Shown: positions 34,101 to 45,328 of the stretch, one piece after another
Position numbering within the stretch: position 1 is the stretch's first letter
Layout of the letters: every line of letters starts with the position of its first letter
From: Musa acuminata AAA Group
Taxonomy: Eukaryota > Streptophyta > Magnoliopsida > Zingiberales > Musaceae
Length of the DNA: 64,000 nucleotides
NCBI RefSeq assembly: GCF_036884655.1
Contig: NC_088356.1
Location: 10,148,001 to 10,212,000 of the forward strand
Reading direction: 5' to 3'
Made by a program: the position numbers and the translations under genes
The notes under the pieces: generated by a model
What the model was told of the DNA's origin: nothing
Seen by the model: the letters and a program-made list of their open reading frames with translations, nothing else
Database searches by the model: none

Positions 34101-36850
34101 TTCCAAGCTCATGCCTATATGTCAGCACTGGTTCACACATCCACAATAGAAACCTTTTATACAGTAAATAATTACAAAAATTTACCTAGAAGAAAACAAA
34201 AAGGTAGAATCTTCTTTAGCAATAAATGAAGTAGATGATTACCTGCACCCATTGCTTTTGTCATATCACTGCTATATATCTCAGACTTCTGATCTTGCAC
34301 TTCAGCACCAGTCTTCTCAGGACTTGCAGAAGACTTGGAACATGCCTGCAAAAGATGGAAATAACTGAAACAATCATCCTGAGTTCAAATAAATACTACA
34401 TGCTTAAGTTCAAAATGAACATATTGAAATTTGGTTACACAGCAAAAGTGCACAGTTTAAGTTCAATGGATCTTTGGTTTGCACGTAACTGTTTGAGATA
34501 ATATCTAATATATTCTTAGTTTCCCACATAGCCGAAAATTCAGGTGGAGTCTTTCTCATTTAAGTGTTTCCCTGGTAAACTATACAAGTTAGGATTGAAT
34601 GACCTAATCACAAGAAATTTGTAAAATTTTCACATACATCAACTTTTTTTGCACTTTAAAACGTCATATAAGACAGTGACACTGCCTCAGCTTGTGTGCA
34701 CCAATGTTATATCAGCATATCAAGAATTATGTCTCTTATATTCATTGAGACAAAAGCGTAAAGGAATTCTGCTACAGAAGCTATAAAAGATTCTTTCATT
34801 AATGTTTGAAAGCAGCAAAAAAACGAGGCAAAATTGTTAACAAGAATTAATCGAAGCATAAAAAACTAGGCAAAATTGTTGACAGGAACTAATCAAACAC
34901 TTTCCTGAAACTTTCATGAGACAAGTATAAACAAGAGCAATGACTCTGTAGAAACAAAGAAACAAGCCTGGTTCTAGCCAATTGTAAAAAAAAACAATAT
35001 CAATTTGTATCGACTTGAAATATACCATGTATGTAAGCAAACACATAAGTTTGCATGTAGCTTATACCGAATATGTAAAACAAAAATCCAAAACCCCAAA
35101 ATTTTCTGCATTACAAACTATATCATTAGATGGCAAGCCAACGACGAAGACATGTACTAGCATAATATATACCTGTATAAACATTCAATATCGAAGATGT
35201 ATGCTTACATGAGAATAGAAAAATGTACACTTGTCAAATTGAAATTTGAAAAGAAACAGCAAGGTAAGAGAAGACTATTTCTACAAAAGAATGGTTGTCA
35301 ACCAGAGAATAGCAAGTGGAAAAAAAATATGGAAGAAGGCAGAGTACCTTCTTCTCTCCTTCATCAAACCTGTTATTCCAATTTATCATCTGTGAAACCT
35401 TTTGAGTTTTTTTTACTAGTGCATAGAGACAAATAGTTGCTCGACAGTGTTATTCAAGCTTGTGCTAAATTGTTAATAGCTTAAAAATTACCATTTGTAA
35501 TAGGAAAATACAGATATAAGACAGCACGCTAAATCTAAATTTTAAGAAACTCGGCTAAAGAGTCAAATATTCGTCAATAGGTGACACCTTGTGTCCATTT
35601 AGCCCACATCATCCCTTCTTATTCTTAATCAATGGAACCATGCTGTCCTCCAATTACTAAATTCATCCTCAATGAAGATTTAGCACTAGATGTTTTCTAT
35701 GGATCCATATAATTTAAGGTTCCTACCATCTTATCATGTAGATTCTGAACTTTTTTTTTTTCCACAAACAATTAGCTGTCAGTGCCAAACATCATTCAAG
35801 CACCACCATAAGAAAGTACGAAGCAAGGGCATGAGTCTTAACAATTTGCTGGTTGTAATCCAAATATGCAAAAATGGTGCCATAAAATACGTGGAGCAGT
35901 TACCAGATAAAGTGTAACAAAAAAAGGGGTAGTTAGAGAATCAGACCAGCCAAAATCACCGCAGAAATGCAACTATTATCTCTCAAAAAACACCATTTTT
36001 GGATCAAGAATAGAAATCAAGAATGAAAAAAAATCGAGAACCAAGAAAGCCCCTACTTACATTCATGGTGATCAGCTCGTGCCACCACATAACCAACTGA
36101 TCATAAGACACATACTAGAAACCAAAGAATACTGAGAATCATCAAGAAAGCAACAGACTCCGCATACAGGTCAAGCAAGAACACAAGAAACTTAAGAGAA
36201 ATCCATAGCCCGTGCGAAAGGGAATCCATACCGGAGATGCCAAAGAATACCTAGAAACGTCGAGAAAGCAAAAGAAATCCATAGACCGTGTCAAACACAA
36301 ACATACGAGAAACTAGTCCGAAACTCGTAGCATTAGCATCCTAAAAGCACTCTAAATCAAATCTTCACCACAGAACCCGTCCGTTGGTTACCCACGGAGG
36401 TGGAATCAACGAAAACAAGGTGAATTGAAGGAACAGGCTAAACAAGATAGAGACCAATGTGCGACGCTTAGATCAGATATAGAGTTCAAGAAAGAACCAA
36501 GAAAGCTTCCTACTCACACTCCTGGCGACATTTACACGAAGATGGTGTGGTCGTATCACCCCCTAGACACAAGAAAACCAACAAGCAAGAAACTATAACC
36601 CAAGGAATCACAAGAGAAAATGAACCAAGAAAGCAAAGGGAATCCACGACGCGAACCAGATTCAAGTTCGGTGGCCTACTCGAACGTCCTCTCGGGGCCG
36701 GCGAGGGCGGAGCGGAGGATCTGAAACCAAAATTCACAGTAATAGCGATCAAGATCCCACGAGAAAGAAACGATAAAAGTTAGGGAGGGGAAGACGGAGA
36801 GAAAGGGAGGGATCGGTAACGGACGTCGGAAGGCTCCGAAGGCTGTTCAT
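22628..36850 (-). CDS. SEX4: Phosphoglucan phosphatase SEX4 (DSP4)
   Basis: Eleven exons on the minus strand join in frame to 325 aa: 34243-34345, 34051-34127, 33912-33988, 33086-33166, 32665-32797, 31179-31238, 29035-29091, 26781-26876, 24838-24897, 22841-22948, 22628-22753. The order matches SEX4: '[19 protein letters not shown]', '[20 protein letters not shown]', general-acid 'RDFDAFDLR', the phosphatase loop [11 protein letters not shown] (catalytic Cys, CX5R), then a CBM48/20-type glycogen-binding part ('[12 protein letters not shown]', '[11 protein letters not shown]', '[10 protein letters not shown]') and the SEX4-type C-terminus. SEX4 removes phosphate from starch in plastids, enabling its breakdown. 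The first exon is uncertain: ATG at 36850 opens MNSLRSLP, like MNCLQNLP in known SEX4, but its donor and any small second exon (a candidate is 36506-36550) are unresolved. LSF1 and LSF2 are excluded by the C-terminus. Confidence 0.92.
24415..24500 (+). mobile_element. tRNA-derived SINE-like element in a SEX4 intron
   Basis: 'tagcttagttgg' (24429-24440) fits the RNA polymerase III A box and 'agttcaagtcc' about 28 bp later fits the B box, the spacing seen in tRNA-related SINE heads. No A-rich tail or target duplication could be fixed. Confidence 0.45.
25667..25671. repeat. Target-site duplication (catat), left
   Basis: Five bases, repeated at 26631-26635, flank the solo LTR. Confidence 0.85.
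25672..26630 (+). mobile_element. Solo LTR of a gypsy-type retrotransposon (959 bp)
   Basis: The segment begins TGATAGGGCACA and ends GACACGAACA, flanked on both sides by catat. No internal region or second LTR is present, so the element was probably reduced by LTR-LTR recombination. It is GC-rich inside an AT-rich intron (24898-26780) of SEX4. A promoter-like 'gggcaggcataaaagccc' at 26222-26239 gives plus orientation, opposite to SEX4. The first half carries a tandem array (about 25770-26130). The gypsy assignment is by style of sequence and is tentative. Confidence 0.85.
25770..26130. repeat. Tandem array inside the solo LTR
   Basis: Roughly eight or nine imperfect copies of a ~40-bp unit containing 'gctcgggtacgacgccgtc' and 'ccgcaaag(a/g)gtgg'. 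The array creates long spurious open frames on both strands rich in Arg, Pro and Gly; these are not genes. Confidence 0.85.
26631..26635. repeat. Target-site duplication (catat), right
   Basis: Matches 25667-25671. Confidence 0.85.
27815..28315. repeat. CGGTAC-type dispersed repeat with palindromes and two (TA)n runs
   Basis: The ends are rich in 'ccgtacc'/'ggtacgg' and 'gcggtatacc' words ('gagcggtataccgttcg', 'ggaccggtacgtaccagg'). Inside are (TA)n runs at about 28019-28062 and 28118-28186, each preceded by a related palindrome: 'ggcgatgtcgcatcgcc' at about 27983 and 'ggcgatgtcacgtcgcc' at about 28075. It lies in the SEX4 intron 26877-29034 and is related to the repeats at 33232 and 53425. 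Confidence 0.65.
29280..29780 (-). repeat. CGGTAC-related dispersed repeat with C/T-rich core
   Basis: Contains 'cataccagtccgccatgg' and 'gcaccggctggtatctac' words and a long CT-rich core at 29520-29650. The reverse complement resembles 56380-56830 ('gatccatggcagaccggt' plus a GA-rich core). It lies in the SEX4 intron 29092-31178. Confidence 0.45.
33232..33422. repeat. CGGTAC-type dispersed repeat (~190 bp)
   Basis: Starts 'cttaccggtccgtacc' and ends 'accgtggtacgacaaacc', with a dense series of 'taccg' words between ('ggtatgtaccgaactatacc', 'cataccgcccgtatcggg'). It closely parallels the plus-strand copy at 53425-53630 in the order of its words. It lies in the SEX4 intron 33167-33911. Confidence 0.65.
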
Positions 36851-36963
36851 GACCGGTGAAAGTCGCGGAAAAGAAGAACGAGAAGGCAGCAAAGCGAGCA
36901 CAAAAAGGAACGGCCCTTTACGGGATATTTTTTGGCGGATGCTTAATTGCACGGCCCAATGCT

Positions 36964-36974
36964 CATATATATAG
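36964..36974 (-). promoter_or_regulatory. TATA box of the SEX4 gene
   Basis: On the minus strand 'ctatatatatga' lies about 115 bp upstream of the ATG at 36850, a normal distance for a gene with a short 5' leader. Confidence 0.5.
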
Positions 36975-37360
36975 AGGGCTGAACGCGACTGTCTTGGATT
37001 CATCCACATAGGTGGGTGTGGCTGAGCCAAACAAATGTTTGGATGGATGAATGCGGATTCTCTGCGGGCTATTACTTCATGAAGGGTTCATCAACACAAA
37101 TAAAATAAGATACAACAAAAAGCGGTTCTTATACATTTTGATATAGCAAGTATCACTCTAAATATTAAACATATATATTATTATATTAATATTCATCTAA
37201 ATAATTCAGGTTAATCTTTGTTAGTAAAGATTTAAGATTAACTAATTTCAGTTATGAAAATATGTGAATATCTATTTTTATAATCATAGTGAGATGTTTT
37301 AATGAGAGATGTTTTACTTGATAATCAAATGATAGTACCGGATGGAGACCAACAAAAATA

Positions 37361-37361
<1 letters not shown>

Positions 37362-37442
<81 letters not shown>
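37362..37442. repeat. (TA)n microsatellite
   Basis: An uninterrupted run of about 40 TA units, one of the longest in the window. Confidence 0.98.
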
Positions 37443-37446
<4 letters not shown>

Positions 37447-38968
37447 GTATGTGTGGAGTTTCACCTAAAAATGCTTATTTCCTTAATTATGTTTTTCAAC
37501 TTTAAATTTTAATCATAAAAAAAAATTAAATTTTATTTCAATCATAATTCTATTATGATCGTATCGGCACCAAGGGGAGAAATGAATTAGTGCTTCGTAA
37601 AAATTACAATGATTTGAAAACTTCGTTCGATCAAACCAATATAGAAAATATGTTTAACTTAAAAACATTCGTACCACTTTACAATCTGGGTGGTACCATT
37701 GCTTAACACGGTTTGGAAGATTGTGTCTGAGTGGTACTATCGTCTTTTCTGGCAGTGTCATAACCTGACTCAACTTTGAGTCATTGAATGAGCCTCGTAA
37801 TGAGCCCAACTCAATCCCAGAACAGGCCCAATGAGCTTCTAATTGAGTTAGCATAGTTACAATCAATTACAAACACAAATCCTATGTTACCCGATATGTC
37901 ATTGGTTCATCCGACGCTTCGTCTAAATTTTCAACGTATCGTCCTCTCATTCGGTATATTACCCGATCGACATATTGACCTCCCATAACATATGATCTCT
38001 TTGGTGCAATGTCCGATCCTTCGGCTCGATGCTTGAACTCATGGCACAAAGTACTTCTGTGAGTATGTCGATTCACTCCGGCCCAAAGTCTGATTCTTTG
38101 TGCTTCAATCGATTTGTCTTTCCATGATTGAAGTTATTCATACGTCACTCAAACACTAATTAGATCATAACTTTATCGATTCACTTCATCATCAAATATG
38201 ATATTCAATAAACTCATCTTATAATTATAATTGATCAGTCAATACAAAGGATGAGACCTGGATTACATGATAGTTAAATGTAAAAACGATGATGAACGCA
38301 AAAGGAAATATTCTATCATATCATAAAATATTCACTTTATTTTTCATCTTAATTTATCATTATCAATGTTAATTTATTATTCACACGTGAGTTTATTTTT
38401 CATCTTAATCCTAAGCATGCCATTCCAATCTTCATACAAGTCGATTTCTCGACCAATACTCGACTTATCCCTCTCAATCATCCTTAGATTATGGTGTTAG
38501 ATACACTATCACTTTTTTTAATGAATTTTTATTTGAATTTTATCATGATATTGTTTGTTAATATATGGATTTTGAACCAAAATGATTAAACCCAAATAAA
38601 TAATAATGCAACCCTCTTAAATCAATTTAAACTCTTATCTATTTTCGTTGTAACTGTGCTGTTACCATAATAACCACTCAAATCCAGCCTTTTATTTTAT
38701 TTTTTTCTCACTATTTATCTCCGGTGAATTATCACATTTCCTCCTTTCCTTTTCATAAGAAGTGGTATTCGAAGGAAGAACTGCCACAAAAACATTTCCT
38801 GGATATTTTATGTCCTAATTTCATATTGTTATGCCTCTCCCCTCCGATTTTTTCCTTATTATTTTGCTATTTAACCTTCTTTCTCTATTTTCCTTAATTT
38901 CTTTTTGCATATCTTCTTCACCAACAAAACATATGCTCTCTTTTATCAATCTTTGATTGAAAAAAACC
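37443..38968. other. Intergenic, no confident gene
   Basis: Moderately GC-rich text at 37640-38160 ('cgacatattgacctcccat', 'cgatccttcggctcgatgc') looks like decayed retrotransposon DNA, but no protein domain is recognised. The rest is AT-rich with nothing seen. Confidence 0.4.
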
Positions 38969-39412
38969 TGCAACACTAATAGAATAGAAGATAAGAGCAA
39001 TAATTGAAGAAGCTTTATTGTATAAATGAAATAGCTTTAGCTTGAATCTATTAACTTTCCTCTCCTATTTATACAAATTAGGAGGAAGGATTTCCCTCAA
39101 CAGCTCATATAATTGGGGAAATCTTATCCTCTATCAAGTTGGGGAAATCTTTATCTTCTATCATGCCCCCGCAAGATAGTGCTCCTAACAAGGATACCAA
39201 TCTTGGATCGATGCAAAGAATGGTTTTAAAACAAGAGGCGATTTTAAAACAAGAGGCTTCGTGAGTAGGGCAAGAGCATATCGTTGTTTCTGTTGCTGTG
39301 AGGGCACAGGCGTTCCCTTCGTTCTCATTACATCCGTCCTTCGTTGCCTTTATCGCTTTTCTAATACTAGAATAGAAATCTTATCAAGTTGAGAAAATCT
39401 TATCTTCTATCA
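38969..39412 (-). mobile_element. Miniature LTR element remnant (copia-like)
   Basis: A candidate 195-bp LTR at 38969-39163 begins TGCAACACTA and ends TTCTATCA. On the minus strand it carries TATAAATAGG and is preceded by a polypurine-like 'gcgggggca'. A shortened second copy of the LTR ends lies at about 39364-39412 ('actagaatagaa' fused to 'cttatcttctatca'). The ~200 bp between them have no coding content. It reads as a deleted LTR element or a TRIM. No target duplication was identified. Confidence 0.5.
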
Positions 39413-40696
39413 AACACAAAATTAATATTTTTATTTTCTATGACTTCGAAATAAATACGATTACAGTAAAAGATTAGAAATTCGATAGCTCAATTTTATC
39501 TTAATAAAAGAAAAGGGATTTAAAGATCGAGTGAAATGGATCAAAATATCACTGTATCGGATCCCACACGGCGCATACCCCTTTTGATTGCACGCATTGC
39601 TTTACCACGTGAAAACGTAACGTCTCACGGCACTGCCTCGCTGGAGAGAGAATCCAAAGGTGCGTATCCTTGGGGCCCACAATTACGACCTTCCACTCGT
39701 CGACACGTACATCTCCCGTTCCATCTGGGGCCCCCGCCACCGTCCTACGGTAGTCACTCGTAGCTAAAGTTGTTCGTTCCGTGGGCTGAGGGTCGTATCC
39801 TTGGGTGGGCCATGATTGCTTTCAGTGTGGTATCTCTGACAACAATAGTTGCCACAGTATAACTATCGCGACTTCCGTCGTGTCTCAAAATACAAAAGCT
39901 TGTTTAAGCTTGTCGTAACGTTCCTTCCATCGTTCCATGTTAAATCGGAATATAGGAATAATGCAAATAAGAGTCTATAAGGTTCACTTTAGTCATGTCG
40001 ATGTGAACCGTGAGAAATTATACATTACATCAAATGATAGATTCAAATAACATACGCTTCCATCGAGCAGATTAGGCAGTCATTACTTATTATTTACCAT
40101 GATAATATAAATGAATAGTCAACACCGCTTTTGGGTCCATTTTGACCGAGTCGTTGCTTGGCCTGCAGTCTCTGCTGAGCCCCATAAGTGAGGCGCGTCC
40201 CGACGACTGCCTCGTCCAAGTTCAGGATTTGAAACCTCACGACGAAGACGAAGAAGAGAGAGAGAGAGAGAGGGGTGTCATCTGCCGTGATCCGACGGGT
40301 TGTTCTTACGGCGAACGCGTCTGATCGCCAAGCCAGCCAAAGGAGAGGGACTAAAGAAGAACAGTGTAATATTTTCACGAAAAGAGGTGGAGAAAAAGGC
40401 GAGAATGGCGCATGCCATGTGACCCGACAGCGCATCGAGGAACGCGTCAGATGAAGGAGAATCTACTGGTAAGTTTCTCGTCATGATCACTGGCCCACCC
40501 GCACCATGGGCGGAGGAGGCTGATGGAAGCTGGTAAAACACGGAACAATTACTGCTGCTTCTTCTTCTTCTTCTTCCCGGTGTTTGTTTTCATGGATTCA
40601 CCGTCAGCTACCTTCCTCCTGCAACCGTTATCTGTAGCCTCCCTCTTCCTGACCTGAGCTCCGATCGTCTGACCGCACCAGAAGCCACCCTCTTAG
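39413..40696. other. Upstream region of the GT47 gene
   Basis: No gene recognised. A GC-rich patch at 39570-39770 has ACGT-core words ('ccacgtgaaaacgtaacgtc' and 'cgacacgtac'), which could be regulatory. A short (ga)n run is at about 40256-40272 and a (ctt)n run at about 40556-40575. Confidence 0.45.
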
Positions 40697-42141
40697 ATGA
40701 AGGTGACGGCCAGAAGAGCTCAACTCCACCACCAGAAAGCTCTCCAGCTCTGGAAATACTATAAATGGATTCTCTGGCTAGCTCTCTCCGTCTACCTCTT
40801 CCTCACCACCACCTCCTCCTCCTCCTCCTCTTTCTTGTCTCATCCCCTTCACCTCAAACCGAATCTCCCGGCTCGAGCTCTGATCGAGGCGCGGGAGCCC
40901 TCTTCTTCGCCGCTTCCTAAGGTGTATGTCTATGAGCTCCCTTCTCGGTACAACAAAGACTGGCTGTCGGACCCGCGGTGCGGCAGCCACCTGTTCGCCT
41001 CGGAGGTGGCGATCCATCAGGCGTTGCTTGGGTACCCCGGCCGCGCGGTTGACCCCAACGACGCCGACTTCTTCTTCGTCCCAGTCTACGTCTCCTGCAA
41101 CTTCAGCACGCCCAACGGCTTCCCCTCCCTCCACCACGCTCGCCCGCTCCTGTCCTCGGCGGTGGACTTCGTGTCCTCCCGCTTCCCGTTCTGGAATCGC
41201 TCCCACGGCAGCGACCACGTCGTCGTCGCCTCTCACGACTACGGCGCCTGCTTCCACGCCATGGTGACCATTAACTCCCCAGTACTACTCTTCGGTTTTG
41301 ATTAGCACGGTGGGGTGACGCACGGCCGAATGATGCTTGCAGGAAGATGTTGCGATGGCGGACGGGATACCGGAGTTCTTGGAGAGGTCGATCATCCTGC
41401 AGACGTTCGGGGTGCGGTCGCCGCACCCGTGCCAGCGAGCAGAGCACGTTCTGATTCCTCCCTACGTGCCGCCGGGCATCGAAGACGTGCGGCCGGCGCC
41501 CGAGAAGGCGAGGCGCGACATCTTCGTCTTCTTTCGCGGTAAGATGGAGGTCCATCCCAAGAACGTCAGCGGCCGCTTCTACGGCAGGTAACGATGAACT
41601 CGAGCAGACAACAAGAAACGATCGCGCCCGTTCGAGCTCGTCACAAGTAATTGCCGACGATTCCCTGTTGTCGGATGGATGCAGGAGGGTGAGGACGGAG
41701 ATATGGCGGCGGTACAGCGCGAACCCGAGGTTCCGGCTGCAGAGGAAACGGTCCGGCGATTACCGAGCCGAGATGGCGCGGTCGGTGTTCTGCCTGTGCC
41801 CGCTGGGGTGGGCGCCGTGGAGCCCTCGGCTGGTGGAGTCGGTGGCGCTCGGCTGCGTGCCCGTCATCATCGCAGACGACATCCGGCTGCCCTTCCCGGA
41901 GGCGGTGCGGTGGCCGGAGATATCGGTGACGGTGGCGGAGGCAGACGTCGGCCGGCTTGAGGCGACGCTCGACCACGTGGCGGCCACCAATCTGTCGGCG
42001 ATCCAGCGGAATCTGTGGGACCCAGCCCGGCGGCGCTCCCTGCTCTTCCACCGCCCCACGGAGCAGGGCGACGCGACGTGGCACGTTCTCAGGGCGCTCG
42101 AGGGGATGAGGCTCCGCCGCCGGCCGTGGCGGCCGAGGTGA
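40697..42141 (+). CDS. GT47 exostosin-family xylan-synthesis glycosyltransferase (FRA8/IRX7/F8H type)
   Basis: Three exons (40697-41263, 41343-41587, 41685-42141) join in frame to 422 aa. A short cytosolic tail is followed by one membrane anchor (about residues 24-37) and a Ser-rich stem, the layout of a Golgi type II protein. The exostosin (GT47) domain starts near residue 75 with 'KVYVYELPSRYNKDWL' and continues 'DADFFFVPVYVSCNFSTPNG', 'HDYGACFHAMEDVAMADG', 'SIILQTFGV', 'VFFRGKMEVHPKNVSGRFYG' and 'PLGWAPWSPRLVESVALGC'. These blocks match FRA8/IRX7 and its paralogue F8H, needed for glucuronoxylan made in secondary walls (synthesis of the reducing-end tetrasaccharide is the accepted role). 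F8H and FRA8 cannot be told apart here. GC content is very high in all exons. Confidence 0.93.
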
Positions 42142-42841
42142 GGCGGTGCAAACCGACACGTGGAGGTAGCGCGGCGGTCGTACACGGCGAGCGGTCACGG
42201 GCTGTCGCGCTCGCTTCACGAGCGTGTCGTGTGACGTAGATCGGTCGGACATCCCCGTTTTCTGTTATTTATTTATTTCACTATTCACAAAATTATACAA
42301 TTAAAAAAGAAATTATTACAATTTTGCTAGAATTAATAGTTGATTAATGAATGGCACATTAATTAATCACCGACCAAAGATGATTATAAATCCAAAGAAG
42401 GAAGTCTCTCCCTGAAGCACGATTATTAAAGATGTTAGAGATCTGAGTCTCTGATTCATAAGCAAAAGGGGTGGATAAAGAATAAGAGACGAAGGAAGTC
42501 TGAGCTTTAAAGATACTTTACGGAATTAAAAATGCTTCCTTTGCTGGCCATGGGAAAGATTAAAGAGGAGGAGCGGAGTTGGTATGGGAAGAGATTAAAG
42601 TTGTGTGTTCTGCAAGCAGAGGGTATGATGTGAATGATGGCCAGAATGCAGACCATGCTGTTTGCTTGCTGCTTTCAATTTGTATACGATAAGCACAGTG
42701 GTCCTGTCTCTCAATCGATCAGATATAGTCGATGTCACATGAGGTGCAACCTTTGCACTGGTCGGCTATCGATTATTATTATTATTATTATTATTATTAA
42801 AGATTAAGTGATAAATGTGAGACTTGTCAAAAGTCTTTACC

Positions 42842-42921
<80 letters not shown>

Positions 42922-43035
42922 ATTTAAATAAGATCAACTATCTTATCTCTAAGATAGGGCTGAAGTTTTTCTGACAACTAGTTGTTGTTTCTGACATTGT
43001 CGTCGTCTAAGACTCGTTGTGGTCGGCGGCAGGAG
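42142..43035. other. Intergenic with (TTA)n and (TA)n microsatellites
   Basis: (tta)n at about 42774-42799 and (TA)n at about 42847-42918 (some 35 units) lie between the GT47 gene and the epoxide hydrolase gene. No other gene recognised. Confidence 0.8.
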
Positions 43036-44267
43036 ATGGTGGAGAAGATCGAGCACTCTCACGTGGACGTCCGAGGCATCAGCCTCCACATAGCTCACAT
43101 AGGAAAAGGTAAGCGAATCCCCACATCACCTTACTCTCCCTCTTCCCATCCGACCTGCCTTGTGTGGGTGAGGACGCAGGTGAATTGGGGAACGTCCTCT
43201 TCGTCCATGGATTTCCGGAGATATGGTACTCGTGGCGGCACCAGATGATCGCCGCCGCCGAAGCAGGATTCAAGGCCATCGCCCCGGACCTCCGTGGCTA
43301 CGGCCTCTCCGGCCAGCCAACAGAGCCGGAGAACACCACCTGGGAAGACCTCGTCGCGGATCTCCTCGCCATCCTCGATTCCCTCTCCATCCCCAAGGTA
43401 CCATCTTTGATCCTCCGAAGCGGATCGCTTTAGGGTTGATAGATGGGTAAATGTTTTTTTTTGCACGCAAGGTGTTTGTTGTCGGGAAGGACTTCGGCGC
43501 CTGGCCTGCTTATCATCTTGCTCTGTATCATCCGCAACGGGTGCTGGGTGTCGTGACCTTAGGAGTGCCATTCATCGCCCGAAACTTAGACAGCGACACG
43601 CTTCCCGAAGGTTTCTACATACTGCGGTGGCGGGTATAATCCCACGATTCATTCGCTCACAGCAAATTGCTTACTGTTTATCTTATCTCATCTTCTCCGA
43701 CAACAGGAGCCAGGTCGAGCGGAGGCAGACTTCGGCCGGTTCGATGTCAGGAGAGTCGTTCGCACCATCTATATTCTATTCTCCAGGGTTGAGATTCCCA
43801 TAGCCGAGCGAGGCCAGGAGATCATGGACCTTGCCGACTCATCCACGCCCTTGCCGCAGTGGTGCACCGAGGAAGACGTCGATGTCTATGCTGCTCTATA
43901 CGAGACCTCGGGGTTTCGATTTCCGCTCCATATGCCATACCGGTGAGCTGCCAAAGCTAGCAGAAGCATGAGAAGAAGCCCTTTAAACCGTGTTGACACA
44001 GCCGGTCTGCTTCTCTGTAGGTCGCTGCTCAAGGTAACGGCCCCAGCCGATCCGAAAGTTGAAGTCCCTGCGCTGCTGATCATGGGAGAAAAAGACTACG
44101 TTCTTAGGTTTCCGGGCATGGAGGACTACGTCAGGAGCGGCACGGTGAAGCAATTCGTCCCCGATCTGGAGATCGTCTACGTCCCCGAAGGAAGCCATTT
44201 TGTGCAGGAGCAGTTCCCGGAGCAAGTGAACCAGCTTCTCATCGACTTCGTTAAGAGCCATCTCTGA
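43036..44267 (+). CDS. Soluble epoxide hydrolase (alpha/beta hydrolase)
   Basis: Five exons (43036-43108, 43180-43397, 43472-43633, 43707-43942, 44021-44267) join in frame to 311 aa, the usual length of plant soluble epoxide hydrolases. The oxyanion-hole motif HGFPE is at 34-38, the nucleophile D104 in 'VGKDFGAWPAY', the acid D255 in 'MGEKDYVL' and the base H289 in 'PEGSHFVQEQFP', a complete Asp-Asp-His triad. The cap has 'YAALYETSGFRFPLHMPYR' with tyrosines expected to bind the epoxide. The enzyme opens epoxides, such as epoxy fatty acids in oxylipin and cutin metabolism, to diols. The physiological substrate cannot be read from sequence. No signal or transit peptide is seen, so it is probably cytosolic. 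The elbow residue after the nucleophile is Phe, as in one plant clade. Confidence 0.95.
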
Positions 44268-45328
44268 GACTCTTGGCTGGAGGAAATACGTTGCATGATG
44301 ATTGACATATCATTGATCAGACGAACACATCTATAGATTGTGTGAAAATTAAAGCAGTCAGTGAATGAGAAGCAATATGGGTTGACATTGCAGTCAACTA
44401 TAAAACAAGGCTTAAACTGGGAAGAACCTGCAACATGGTCGGAGGATCAAGATCGTTGATTCGTAGAGGAAACCAACGATAGATTTAAGCGGTGACTAGC
44501 ATGAGTTAGGTCATCAGTGAGAAGGTCAAAGATTTGAGAACTCAAAGAGATCATGTCTGTTGTAAACAACTTTGAGCCGTGGTCACGGGGCCGACGCGAT
44601 TTGATTCGGATCCCGATGATGAGAGATCTTTCTAGGGCGACTCTTGATACTGTTGAGGTGATCGATTGCGGTGGTCTGATCAGTACTGAGTCGTTTTTTT
44701 TTCCGGGAGAGAACTCCTCGCCTGAGTGTTTAGTGGGAACTCCCCCGATCCGACCCCTCCGACGATCAAGTTAGTGAACAGTCGTAGGGTTTTTTTCCGT
44801 TCGTCCTCCTCCATTTTCCTCGGAGTGCGAGGGTTTTTATAGTGAGGATTACTGTTGCCTGATGTGCCTGCTCGCAGAGAGCAGGATCGTACTTCTGATA
44901 GCGTCTGACATCCACATTGGCATGGCATGAGGGATCGAGCCTGAGCAGGGTGTTAATACGTCTTGGTCGGTACTTCGGTCCGCGTTGACCAGGTGTTGTC
45001 AGGTCAACAGAGACGCAAGACGTCTTCTGGGGTAGCTGACGTCACCCGAGTCTTATCACCATTATTACCCTTATCAATGTTGCGTGAGGAAGATTATGGA
45101 TTCGCGATTTCCTCATGTGAGGAAGGAATATCGGAATAGAGGGAAGATTAGAACATAGGTTTCGATACTATATTAAAAGATAAAAAAAAAGTATTGATTC
45201 TTAATTATGGGTGCATCATAAACCATATGTAGGGTGAAAAAAATCTAGTCAATCTATATCAAATTTGATGGGAATAAAAAAAAAATGATGATCATATTGA
45301 TGGATATGAGATTTTTTAATATGAAAAC
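44268..45328. other. Intergenic with probable LTR-type fragment (about 44640-45060)
   Basis: 44640-45060 is GC-richer, contains a TATA-like 'gagggtttttatagtgagg' and 'gatccgacccctccgacgat', and looks like part of a retrotransposon LTR. No ends, target duplication or coding domain could be defined. Confidence 0.35.

Noticed and set aside
22628..36850. LSF1 or LSF2 instead of SEX4
   Set aside because: LSF2 lacks the C-terminal glycogen-binding part seen here. LSF1 has an N-terminal PDZ-like part and a different C-terminus. The C-terminal '[14 protein letters not shown]' and '[10 protein letters not shown]' fit SEX4.
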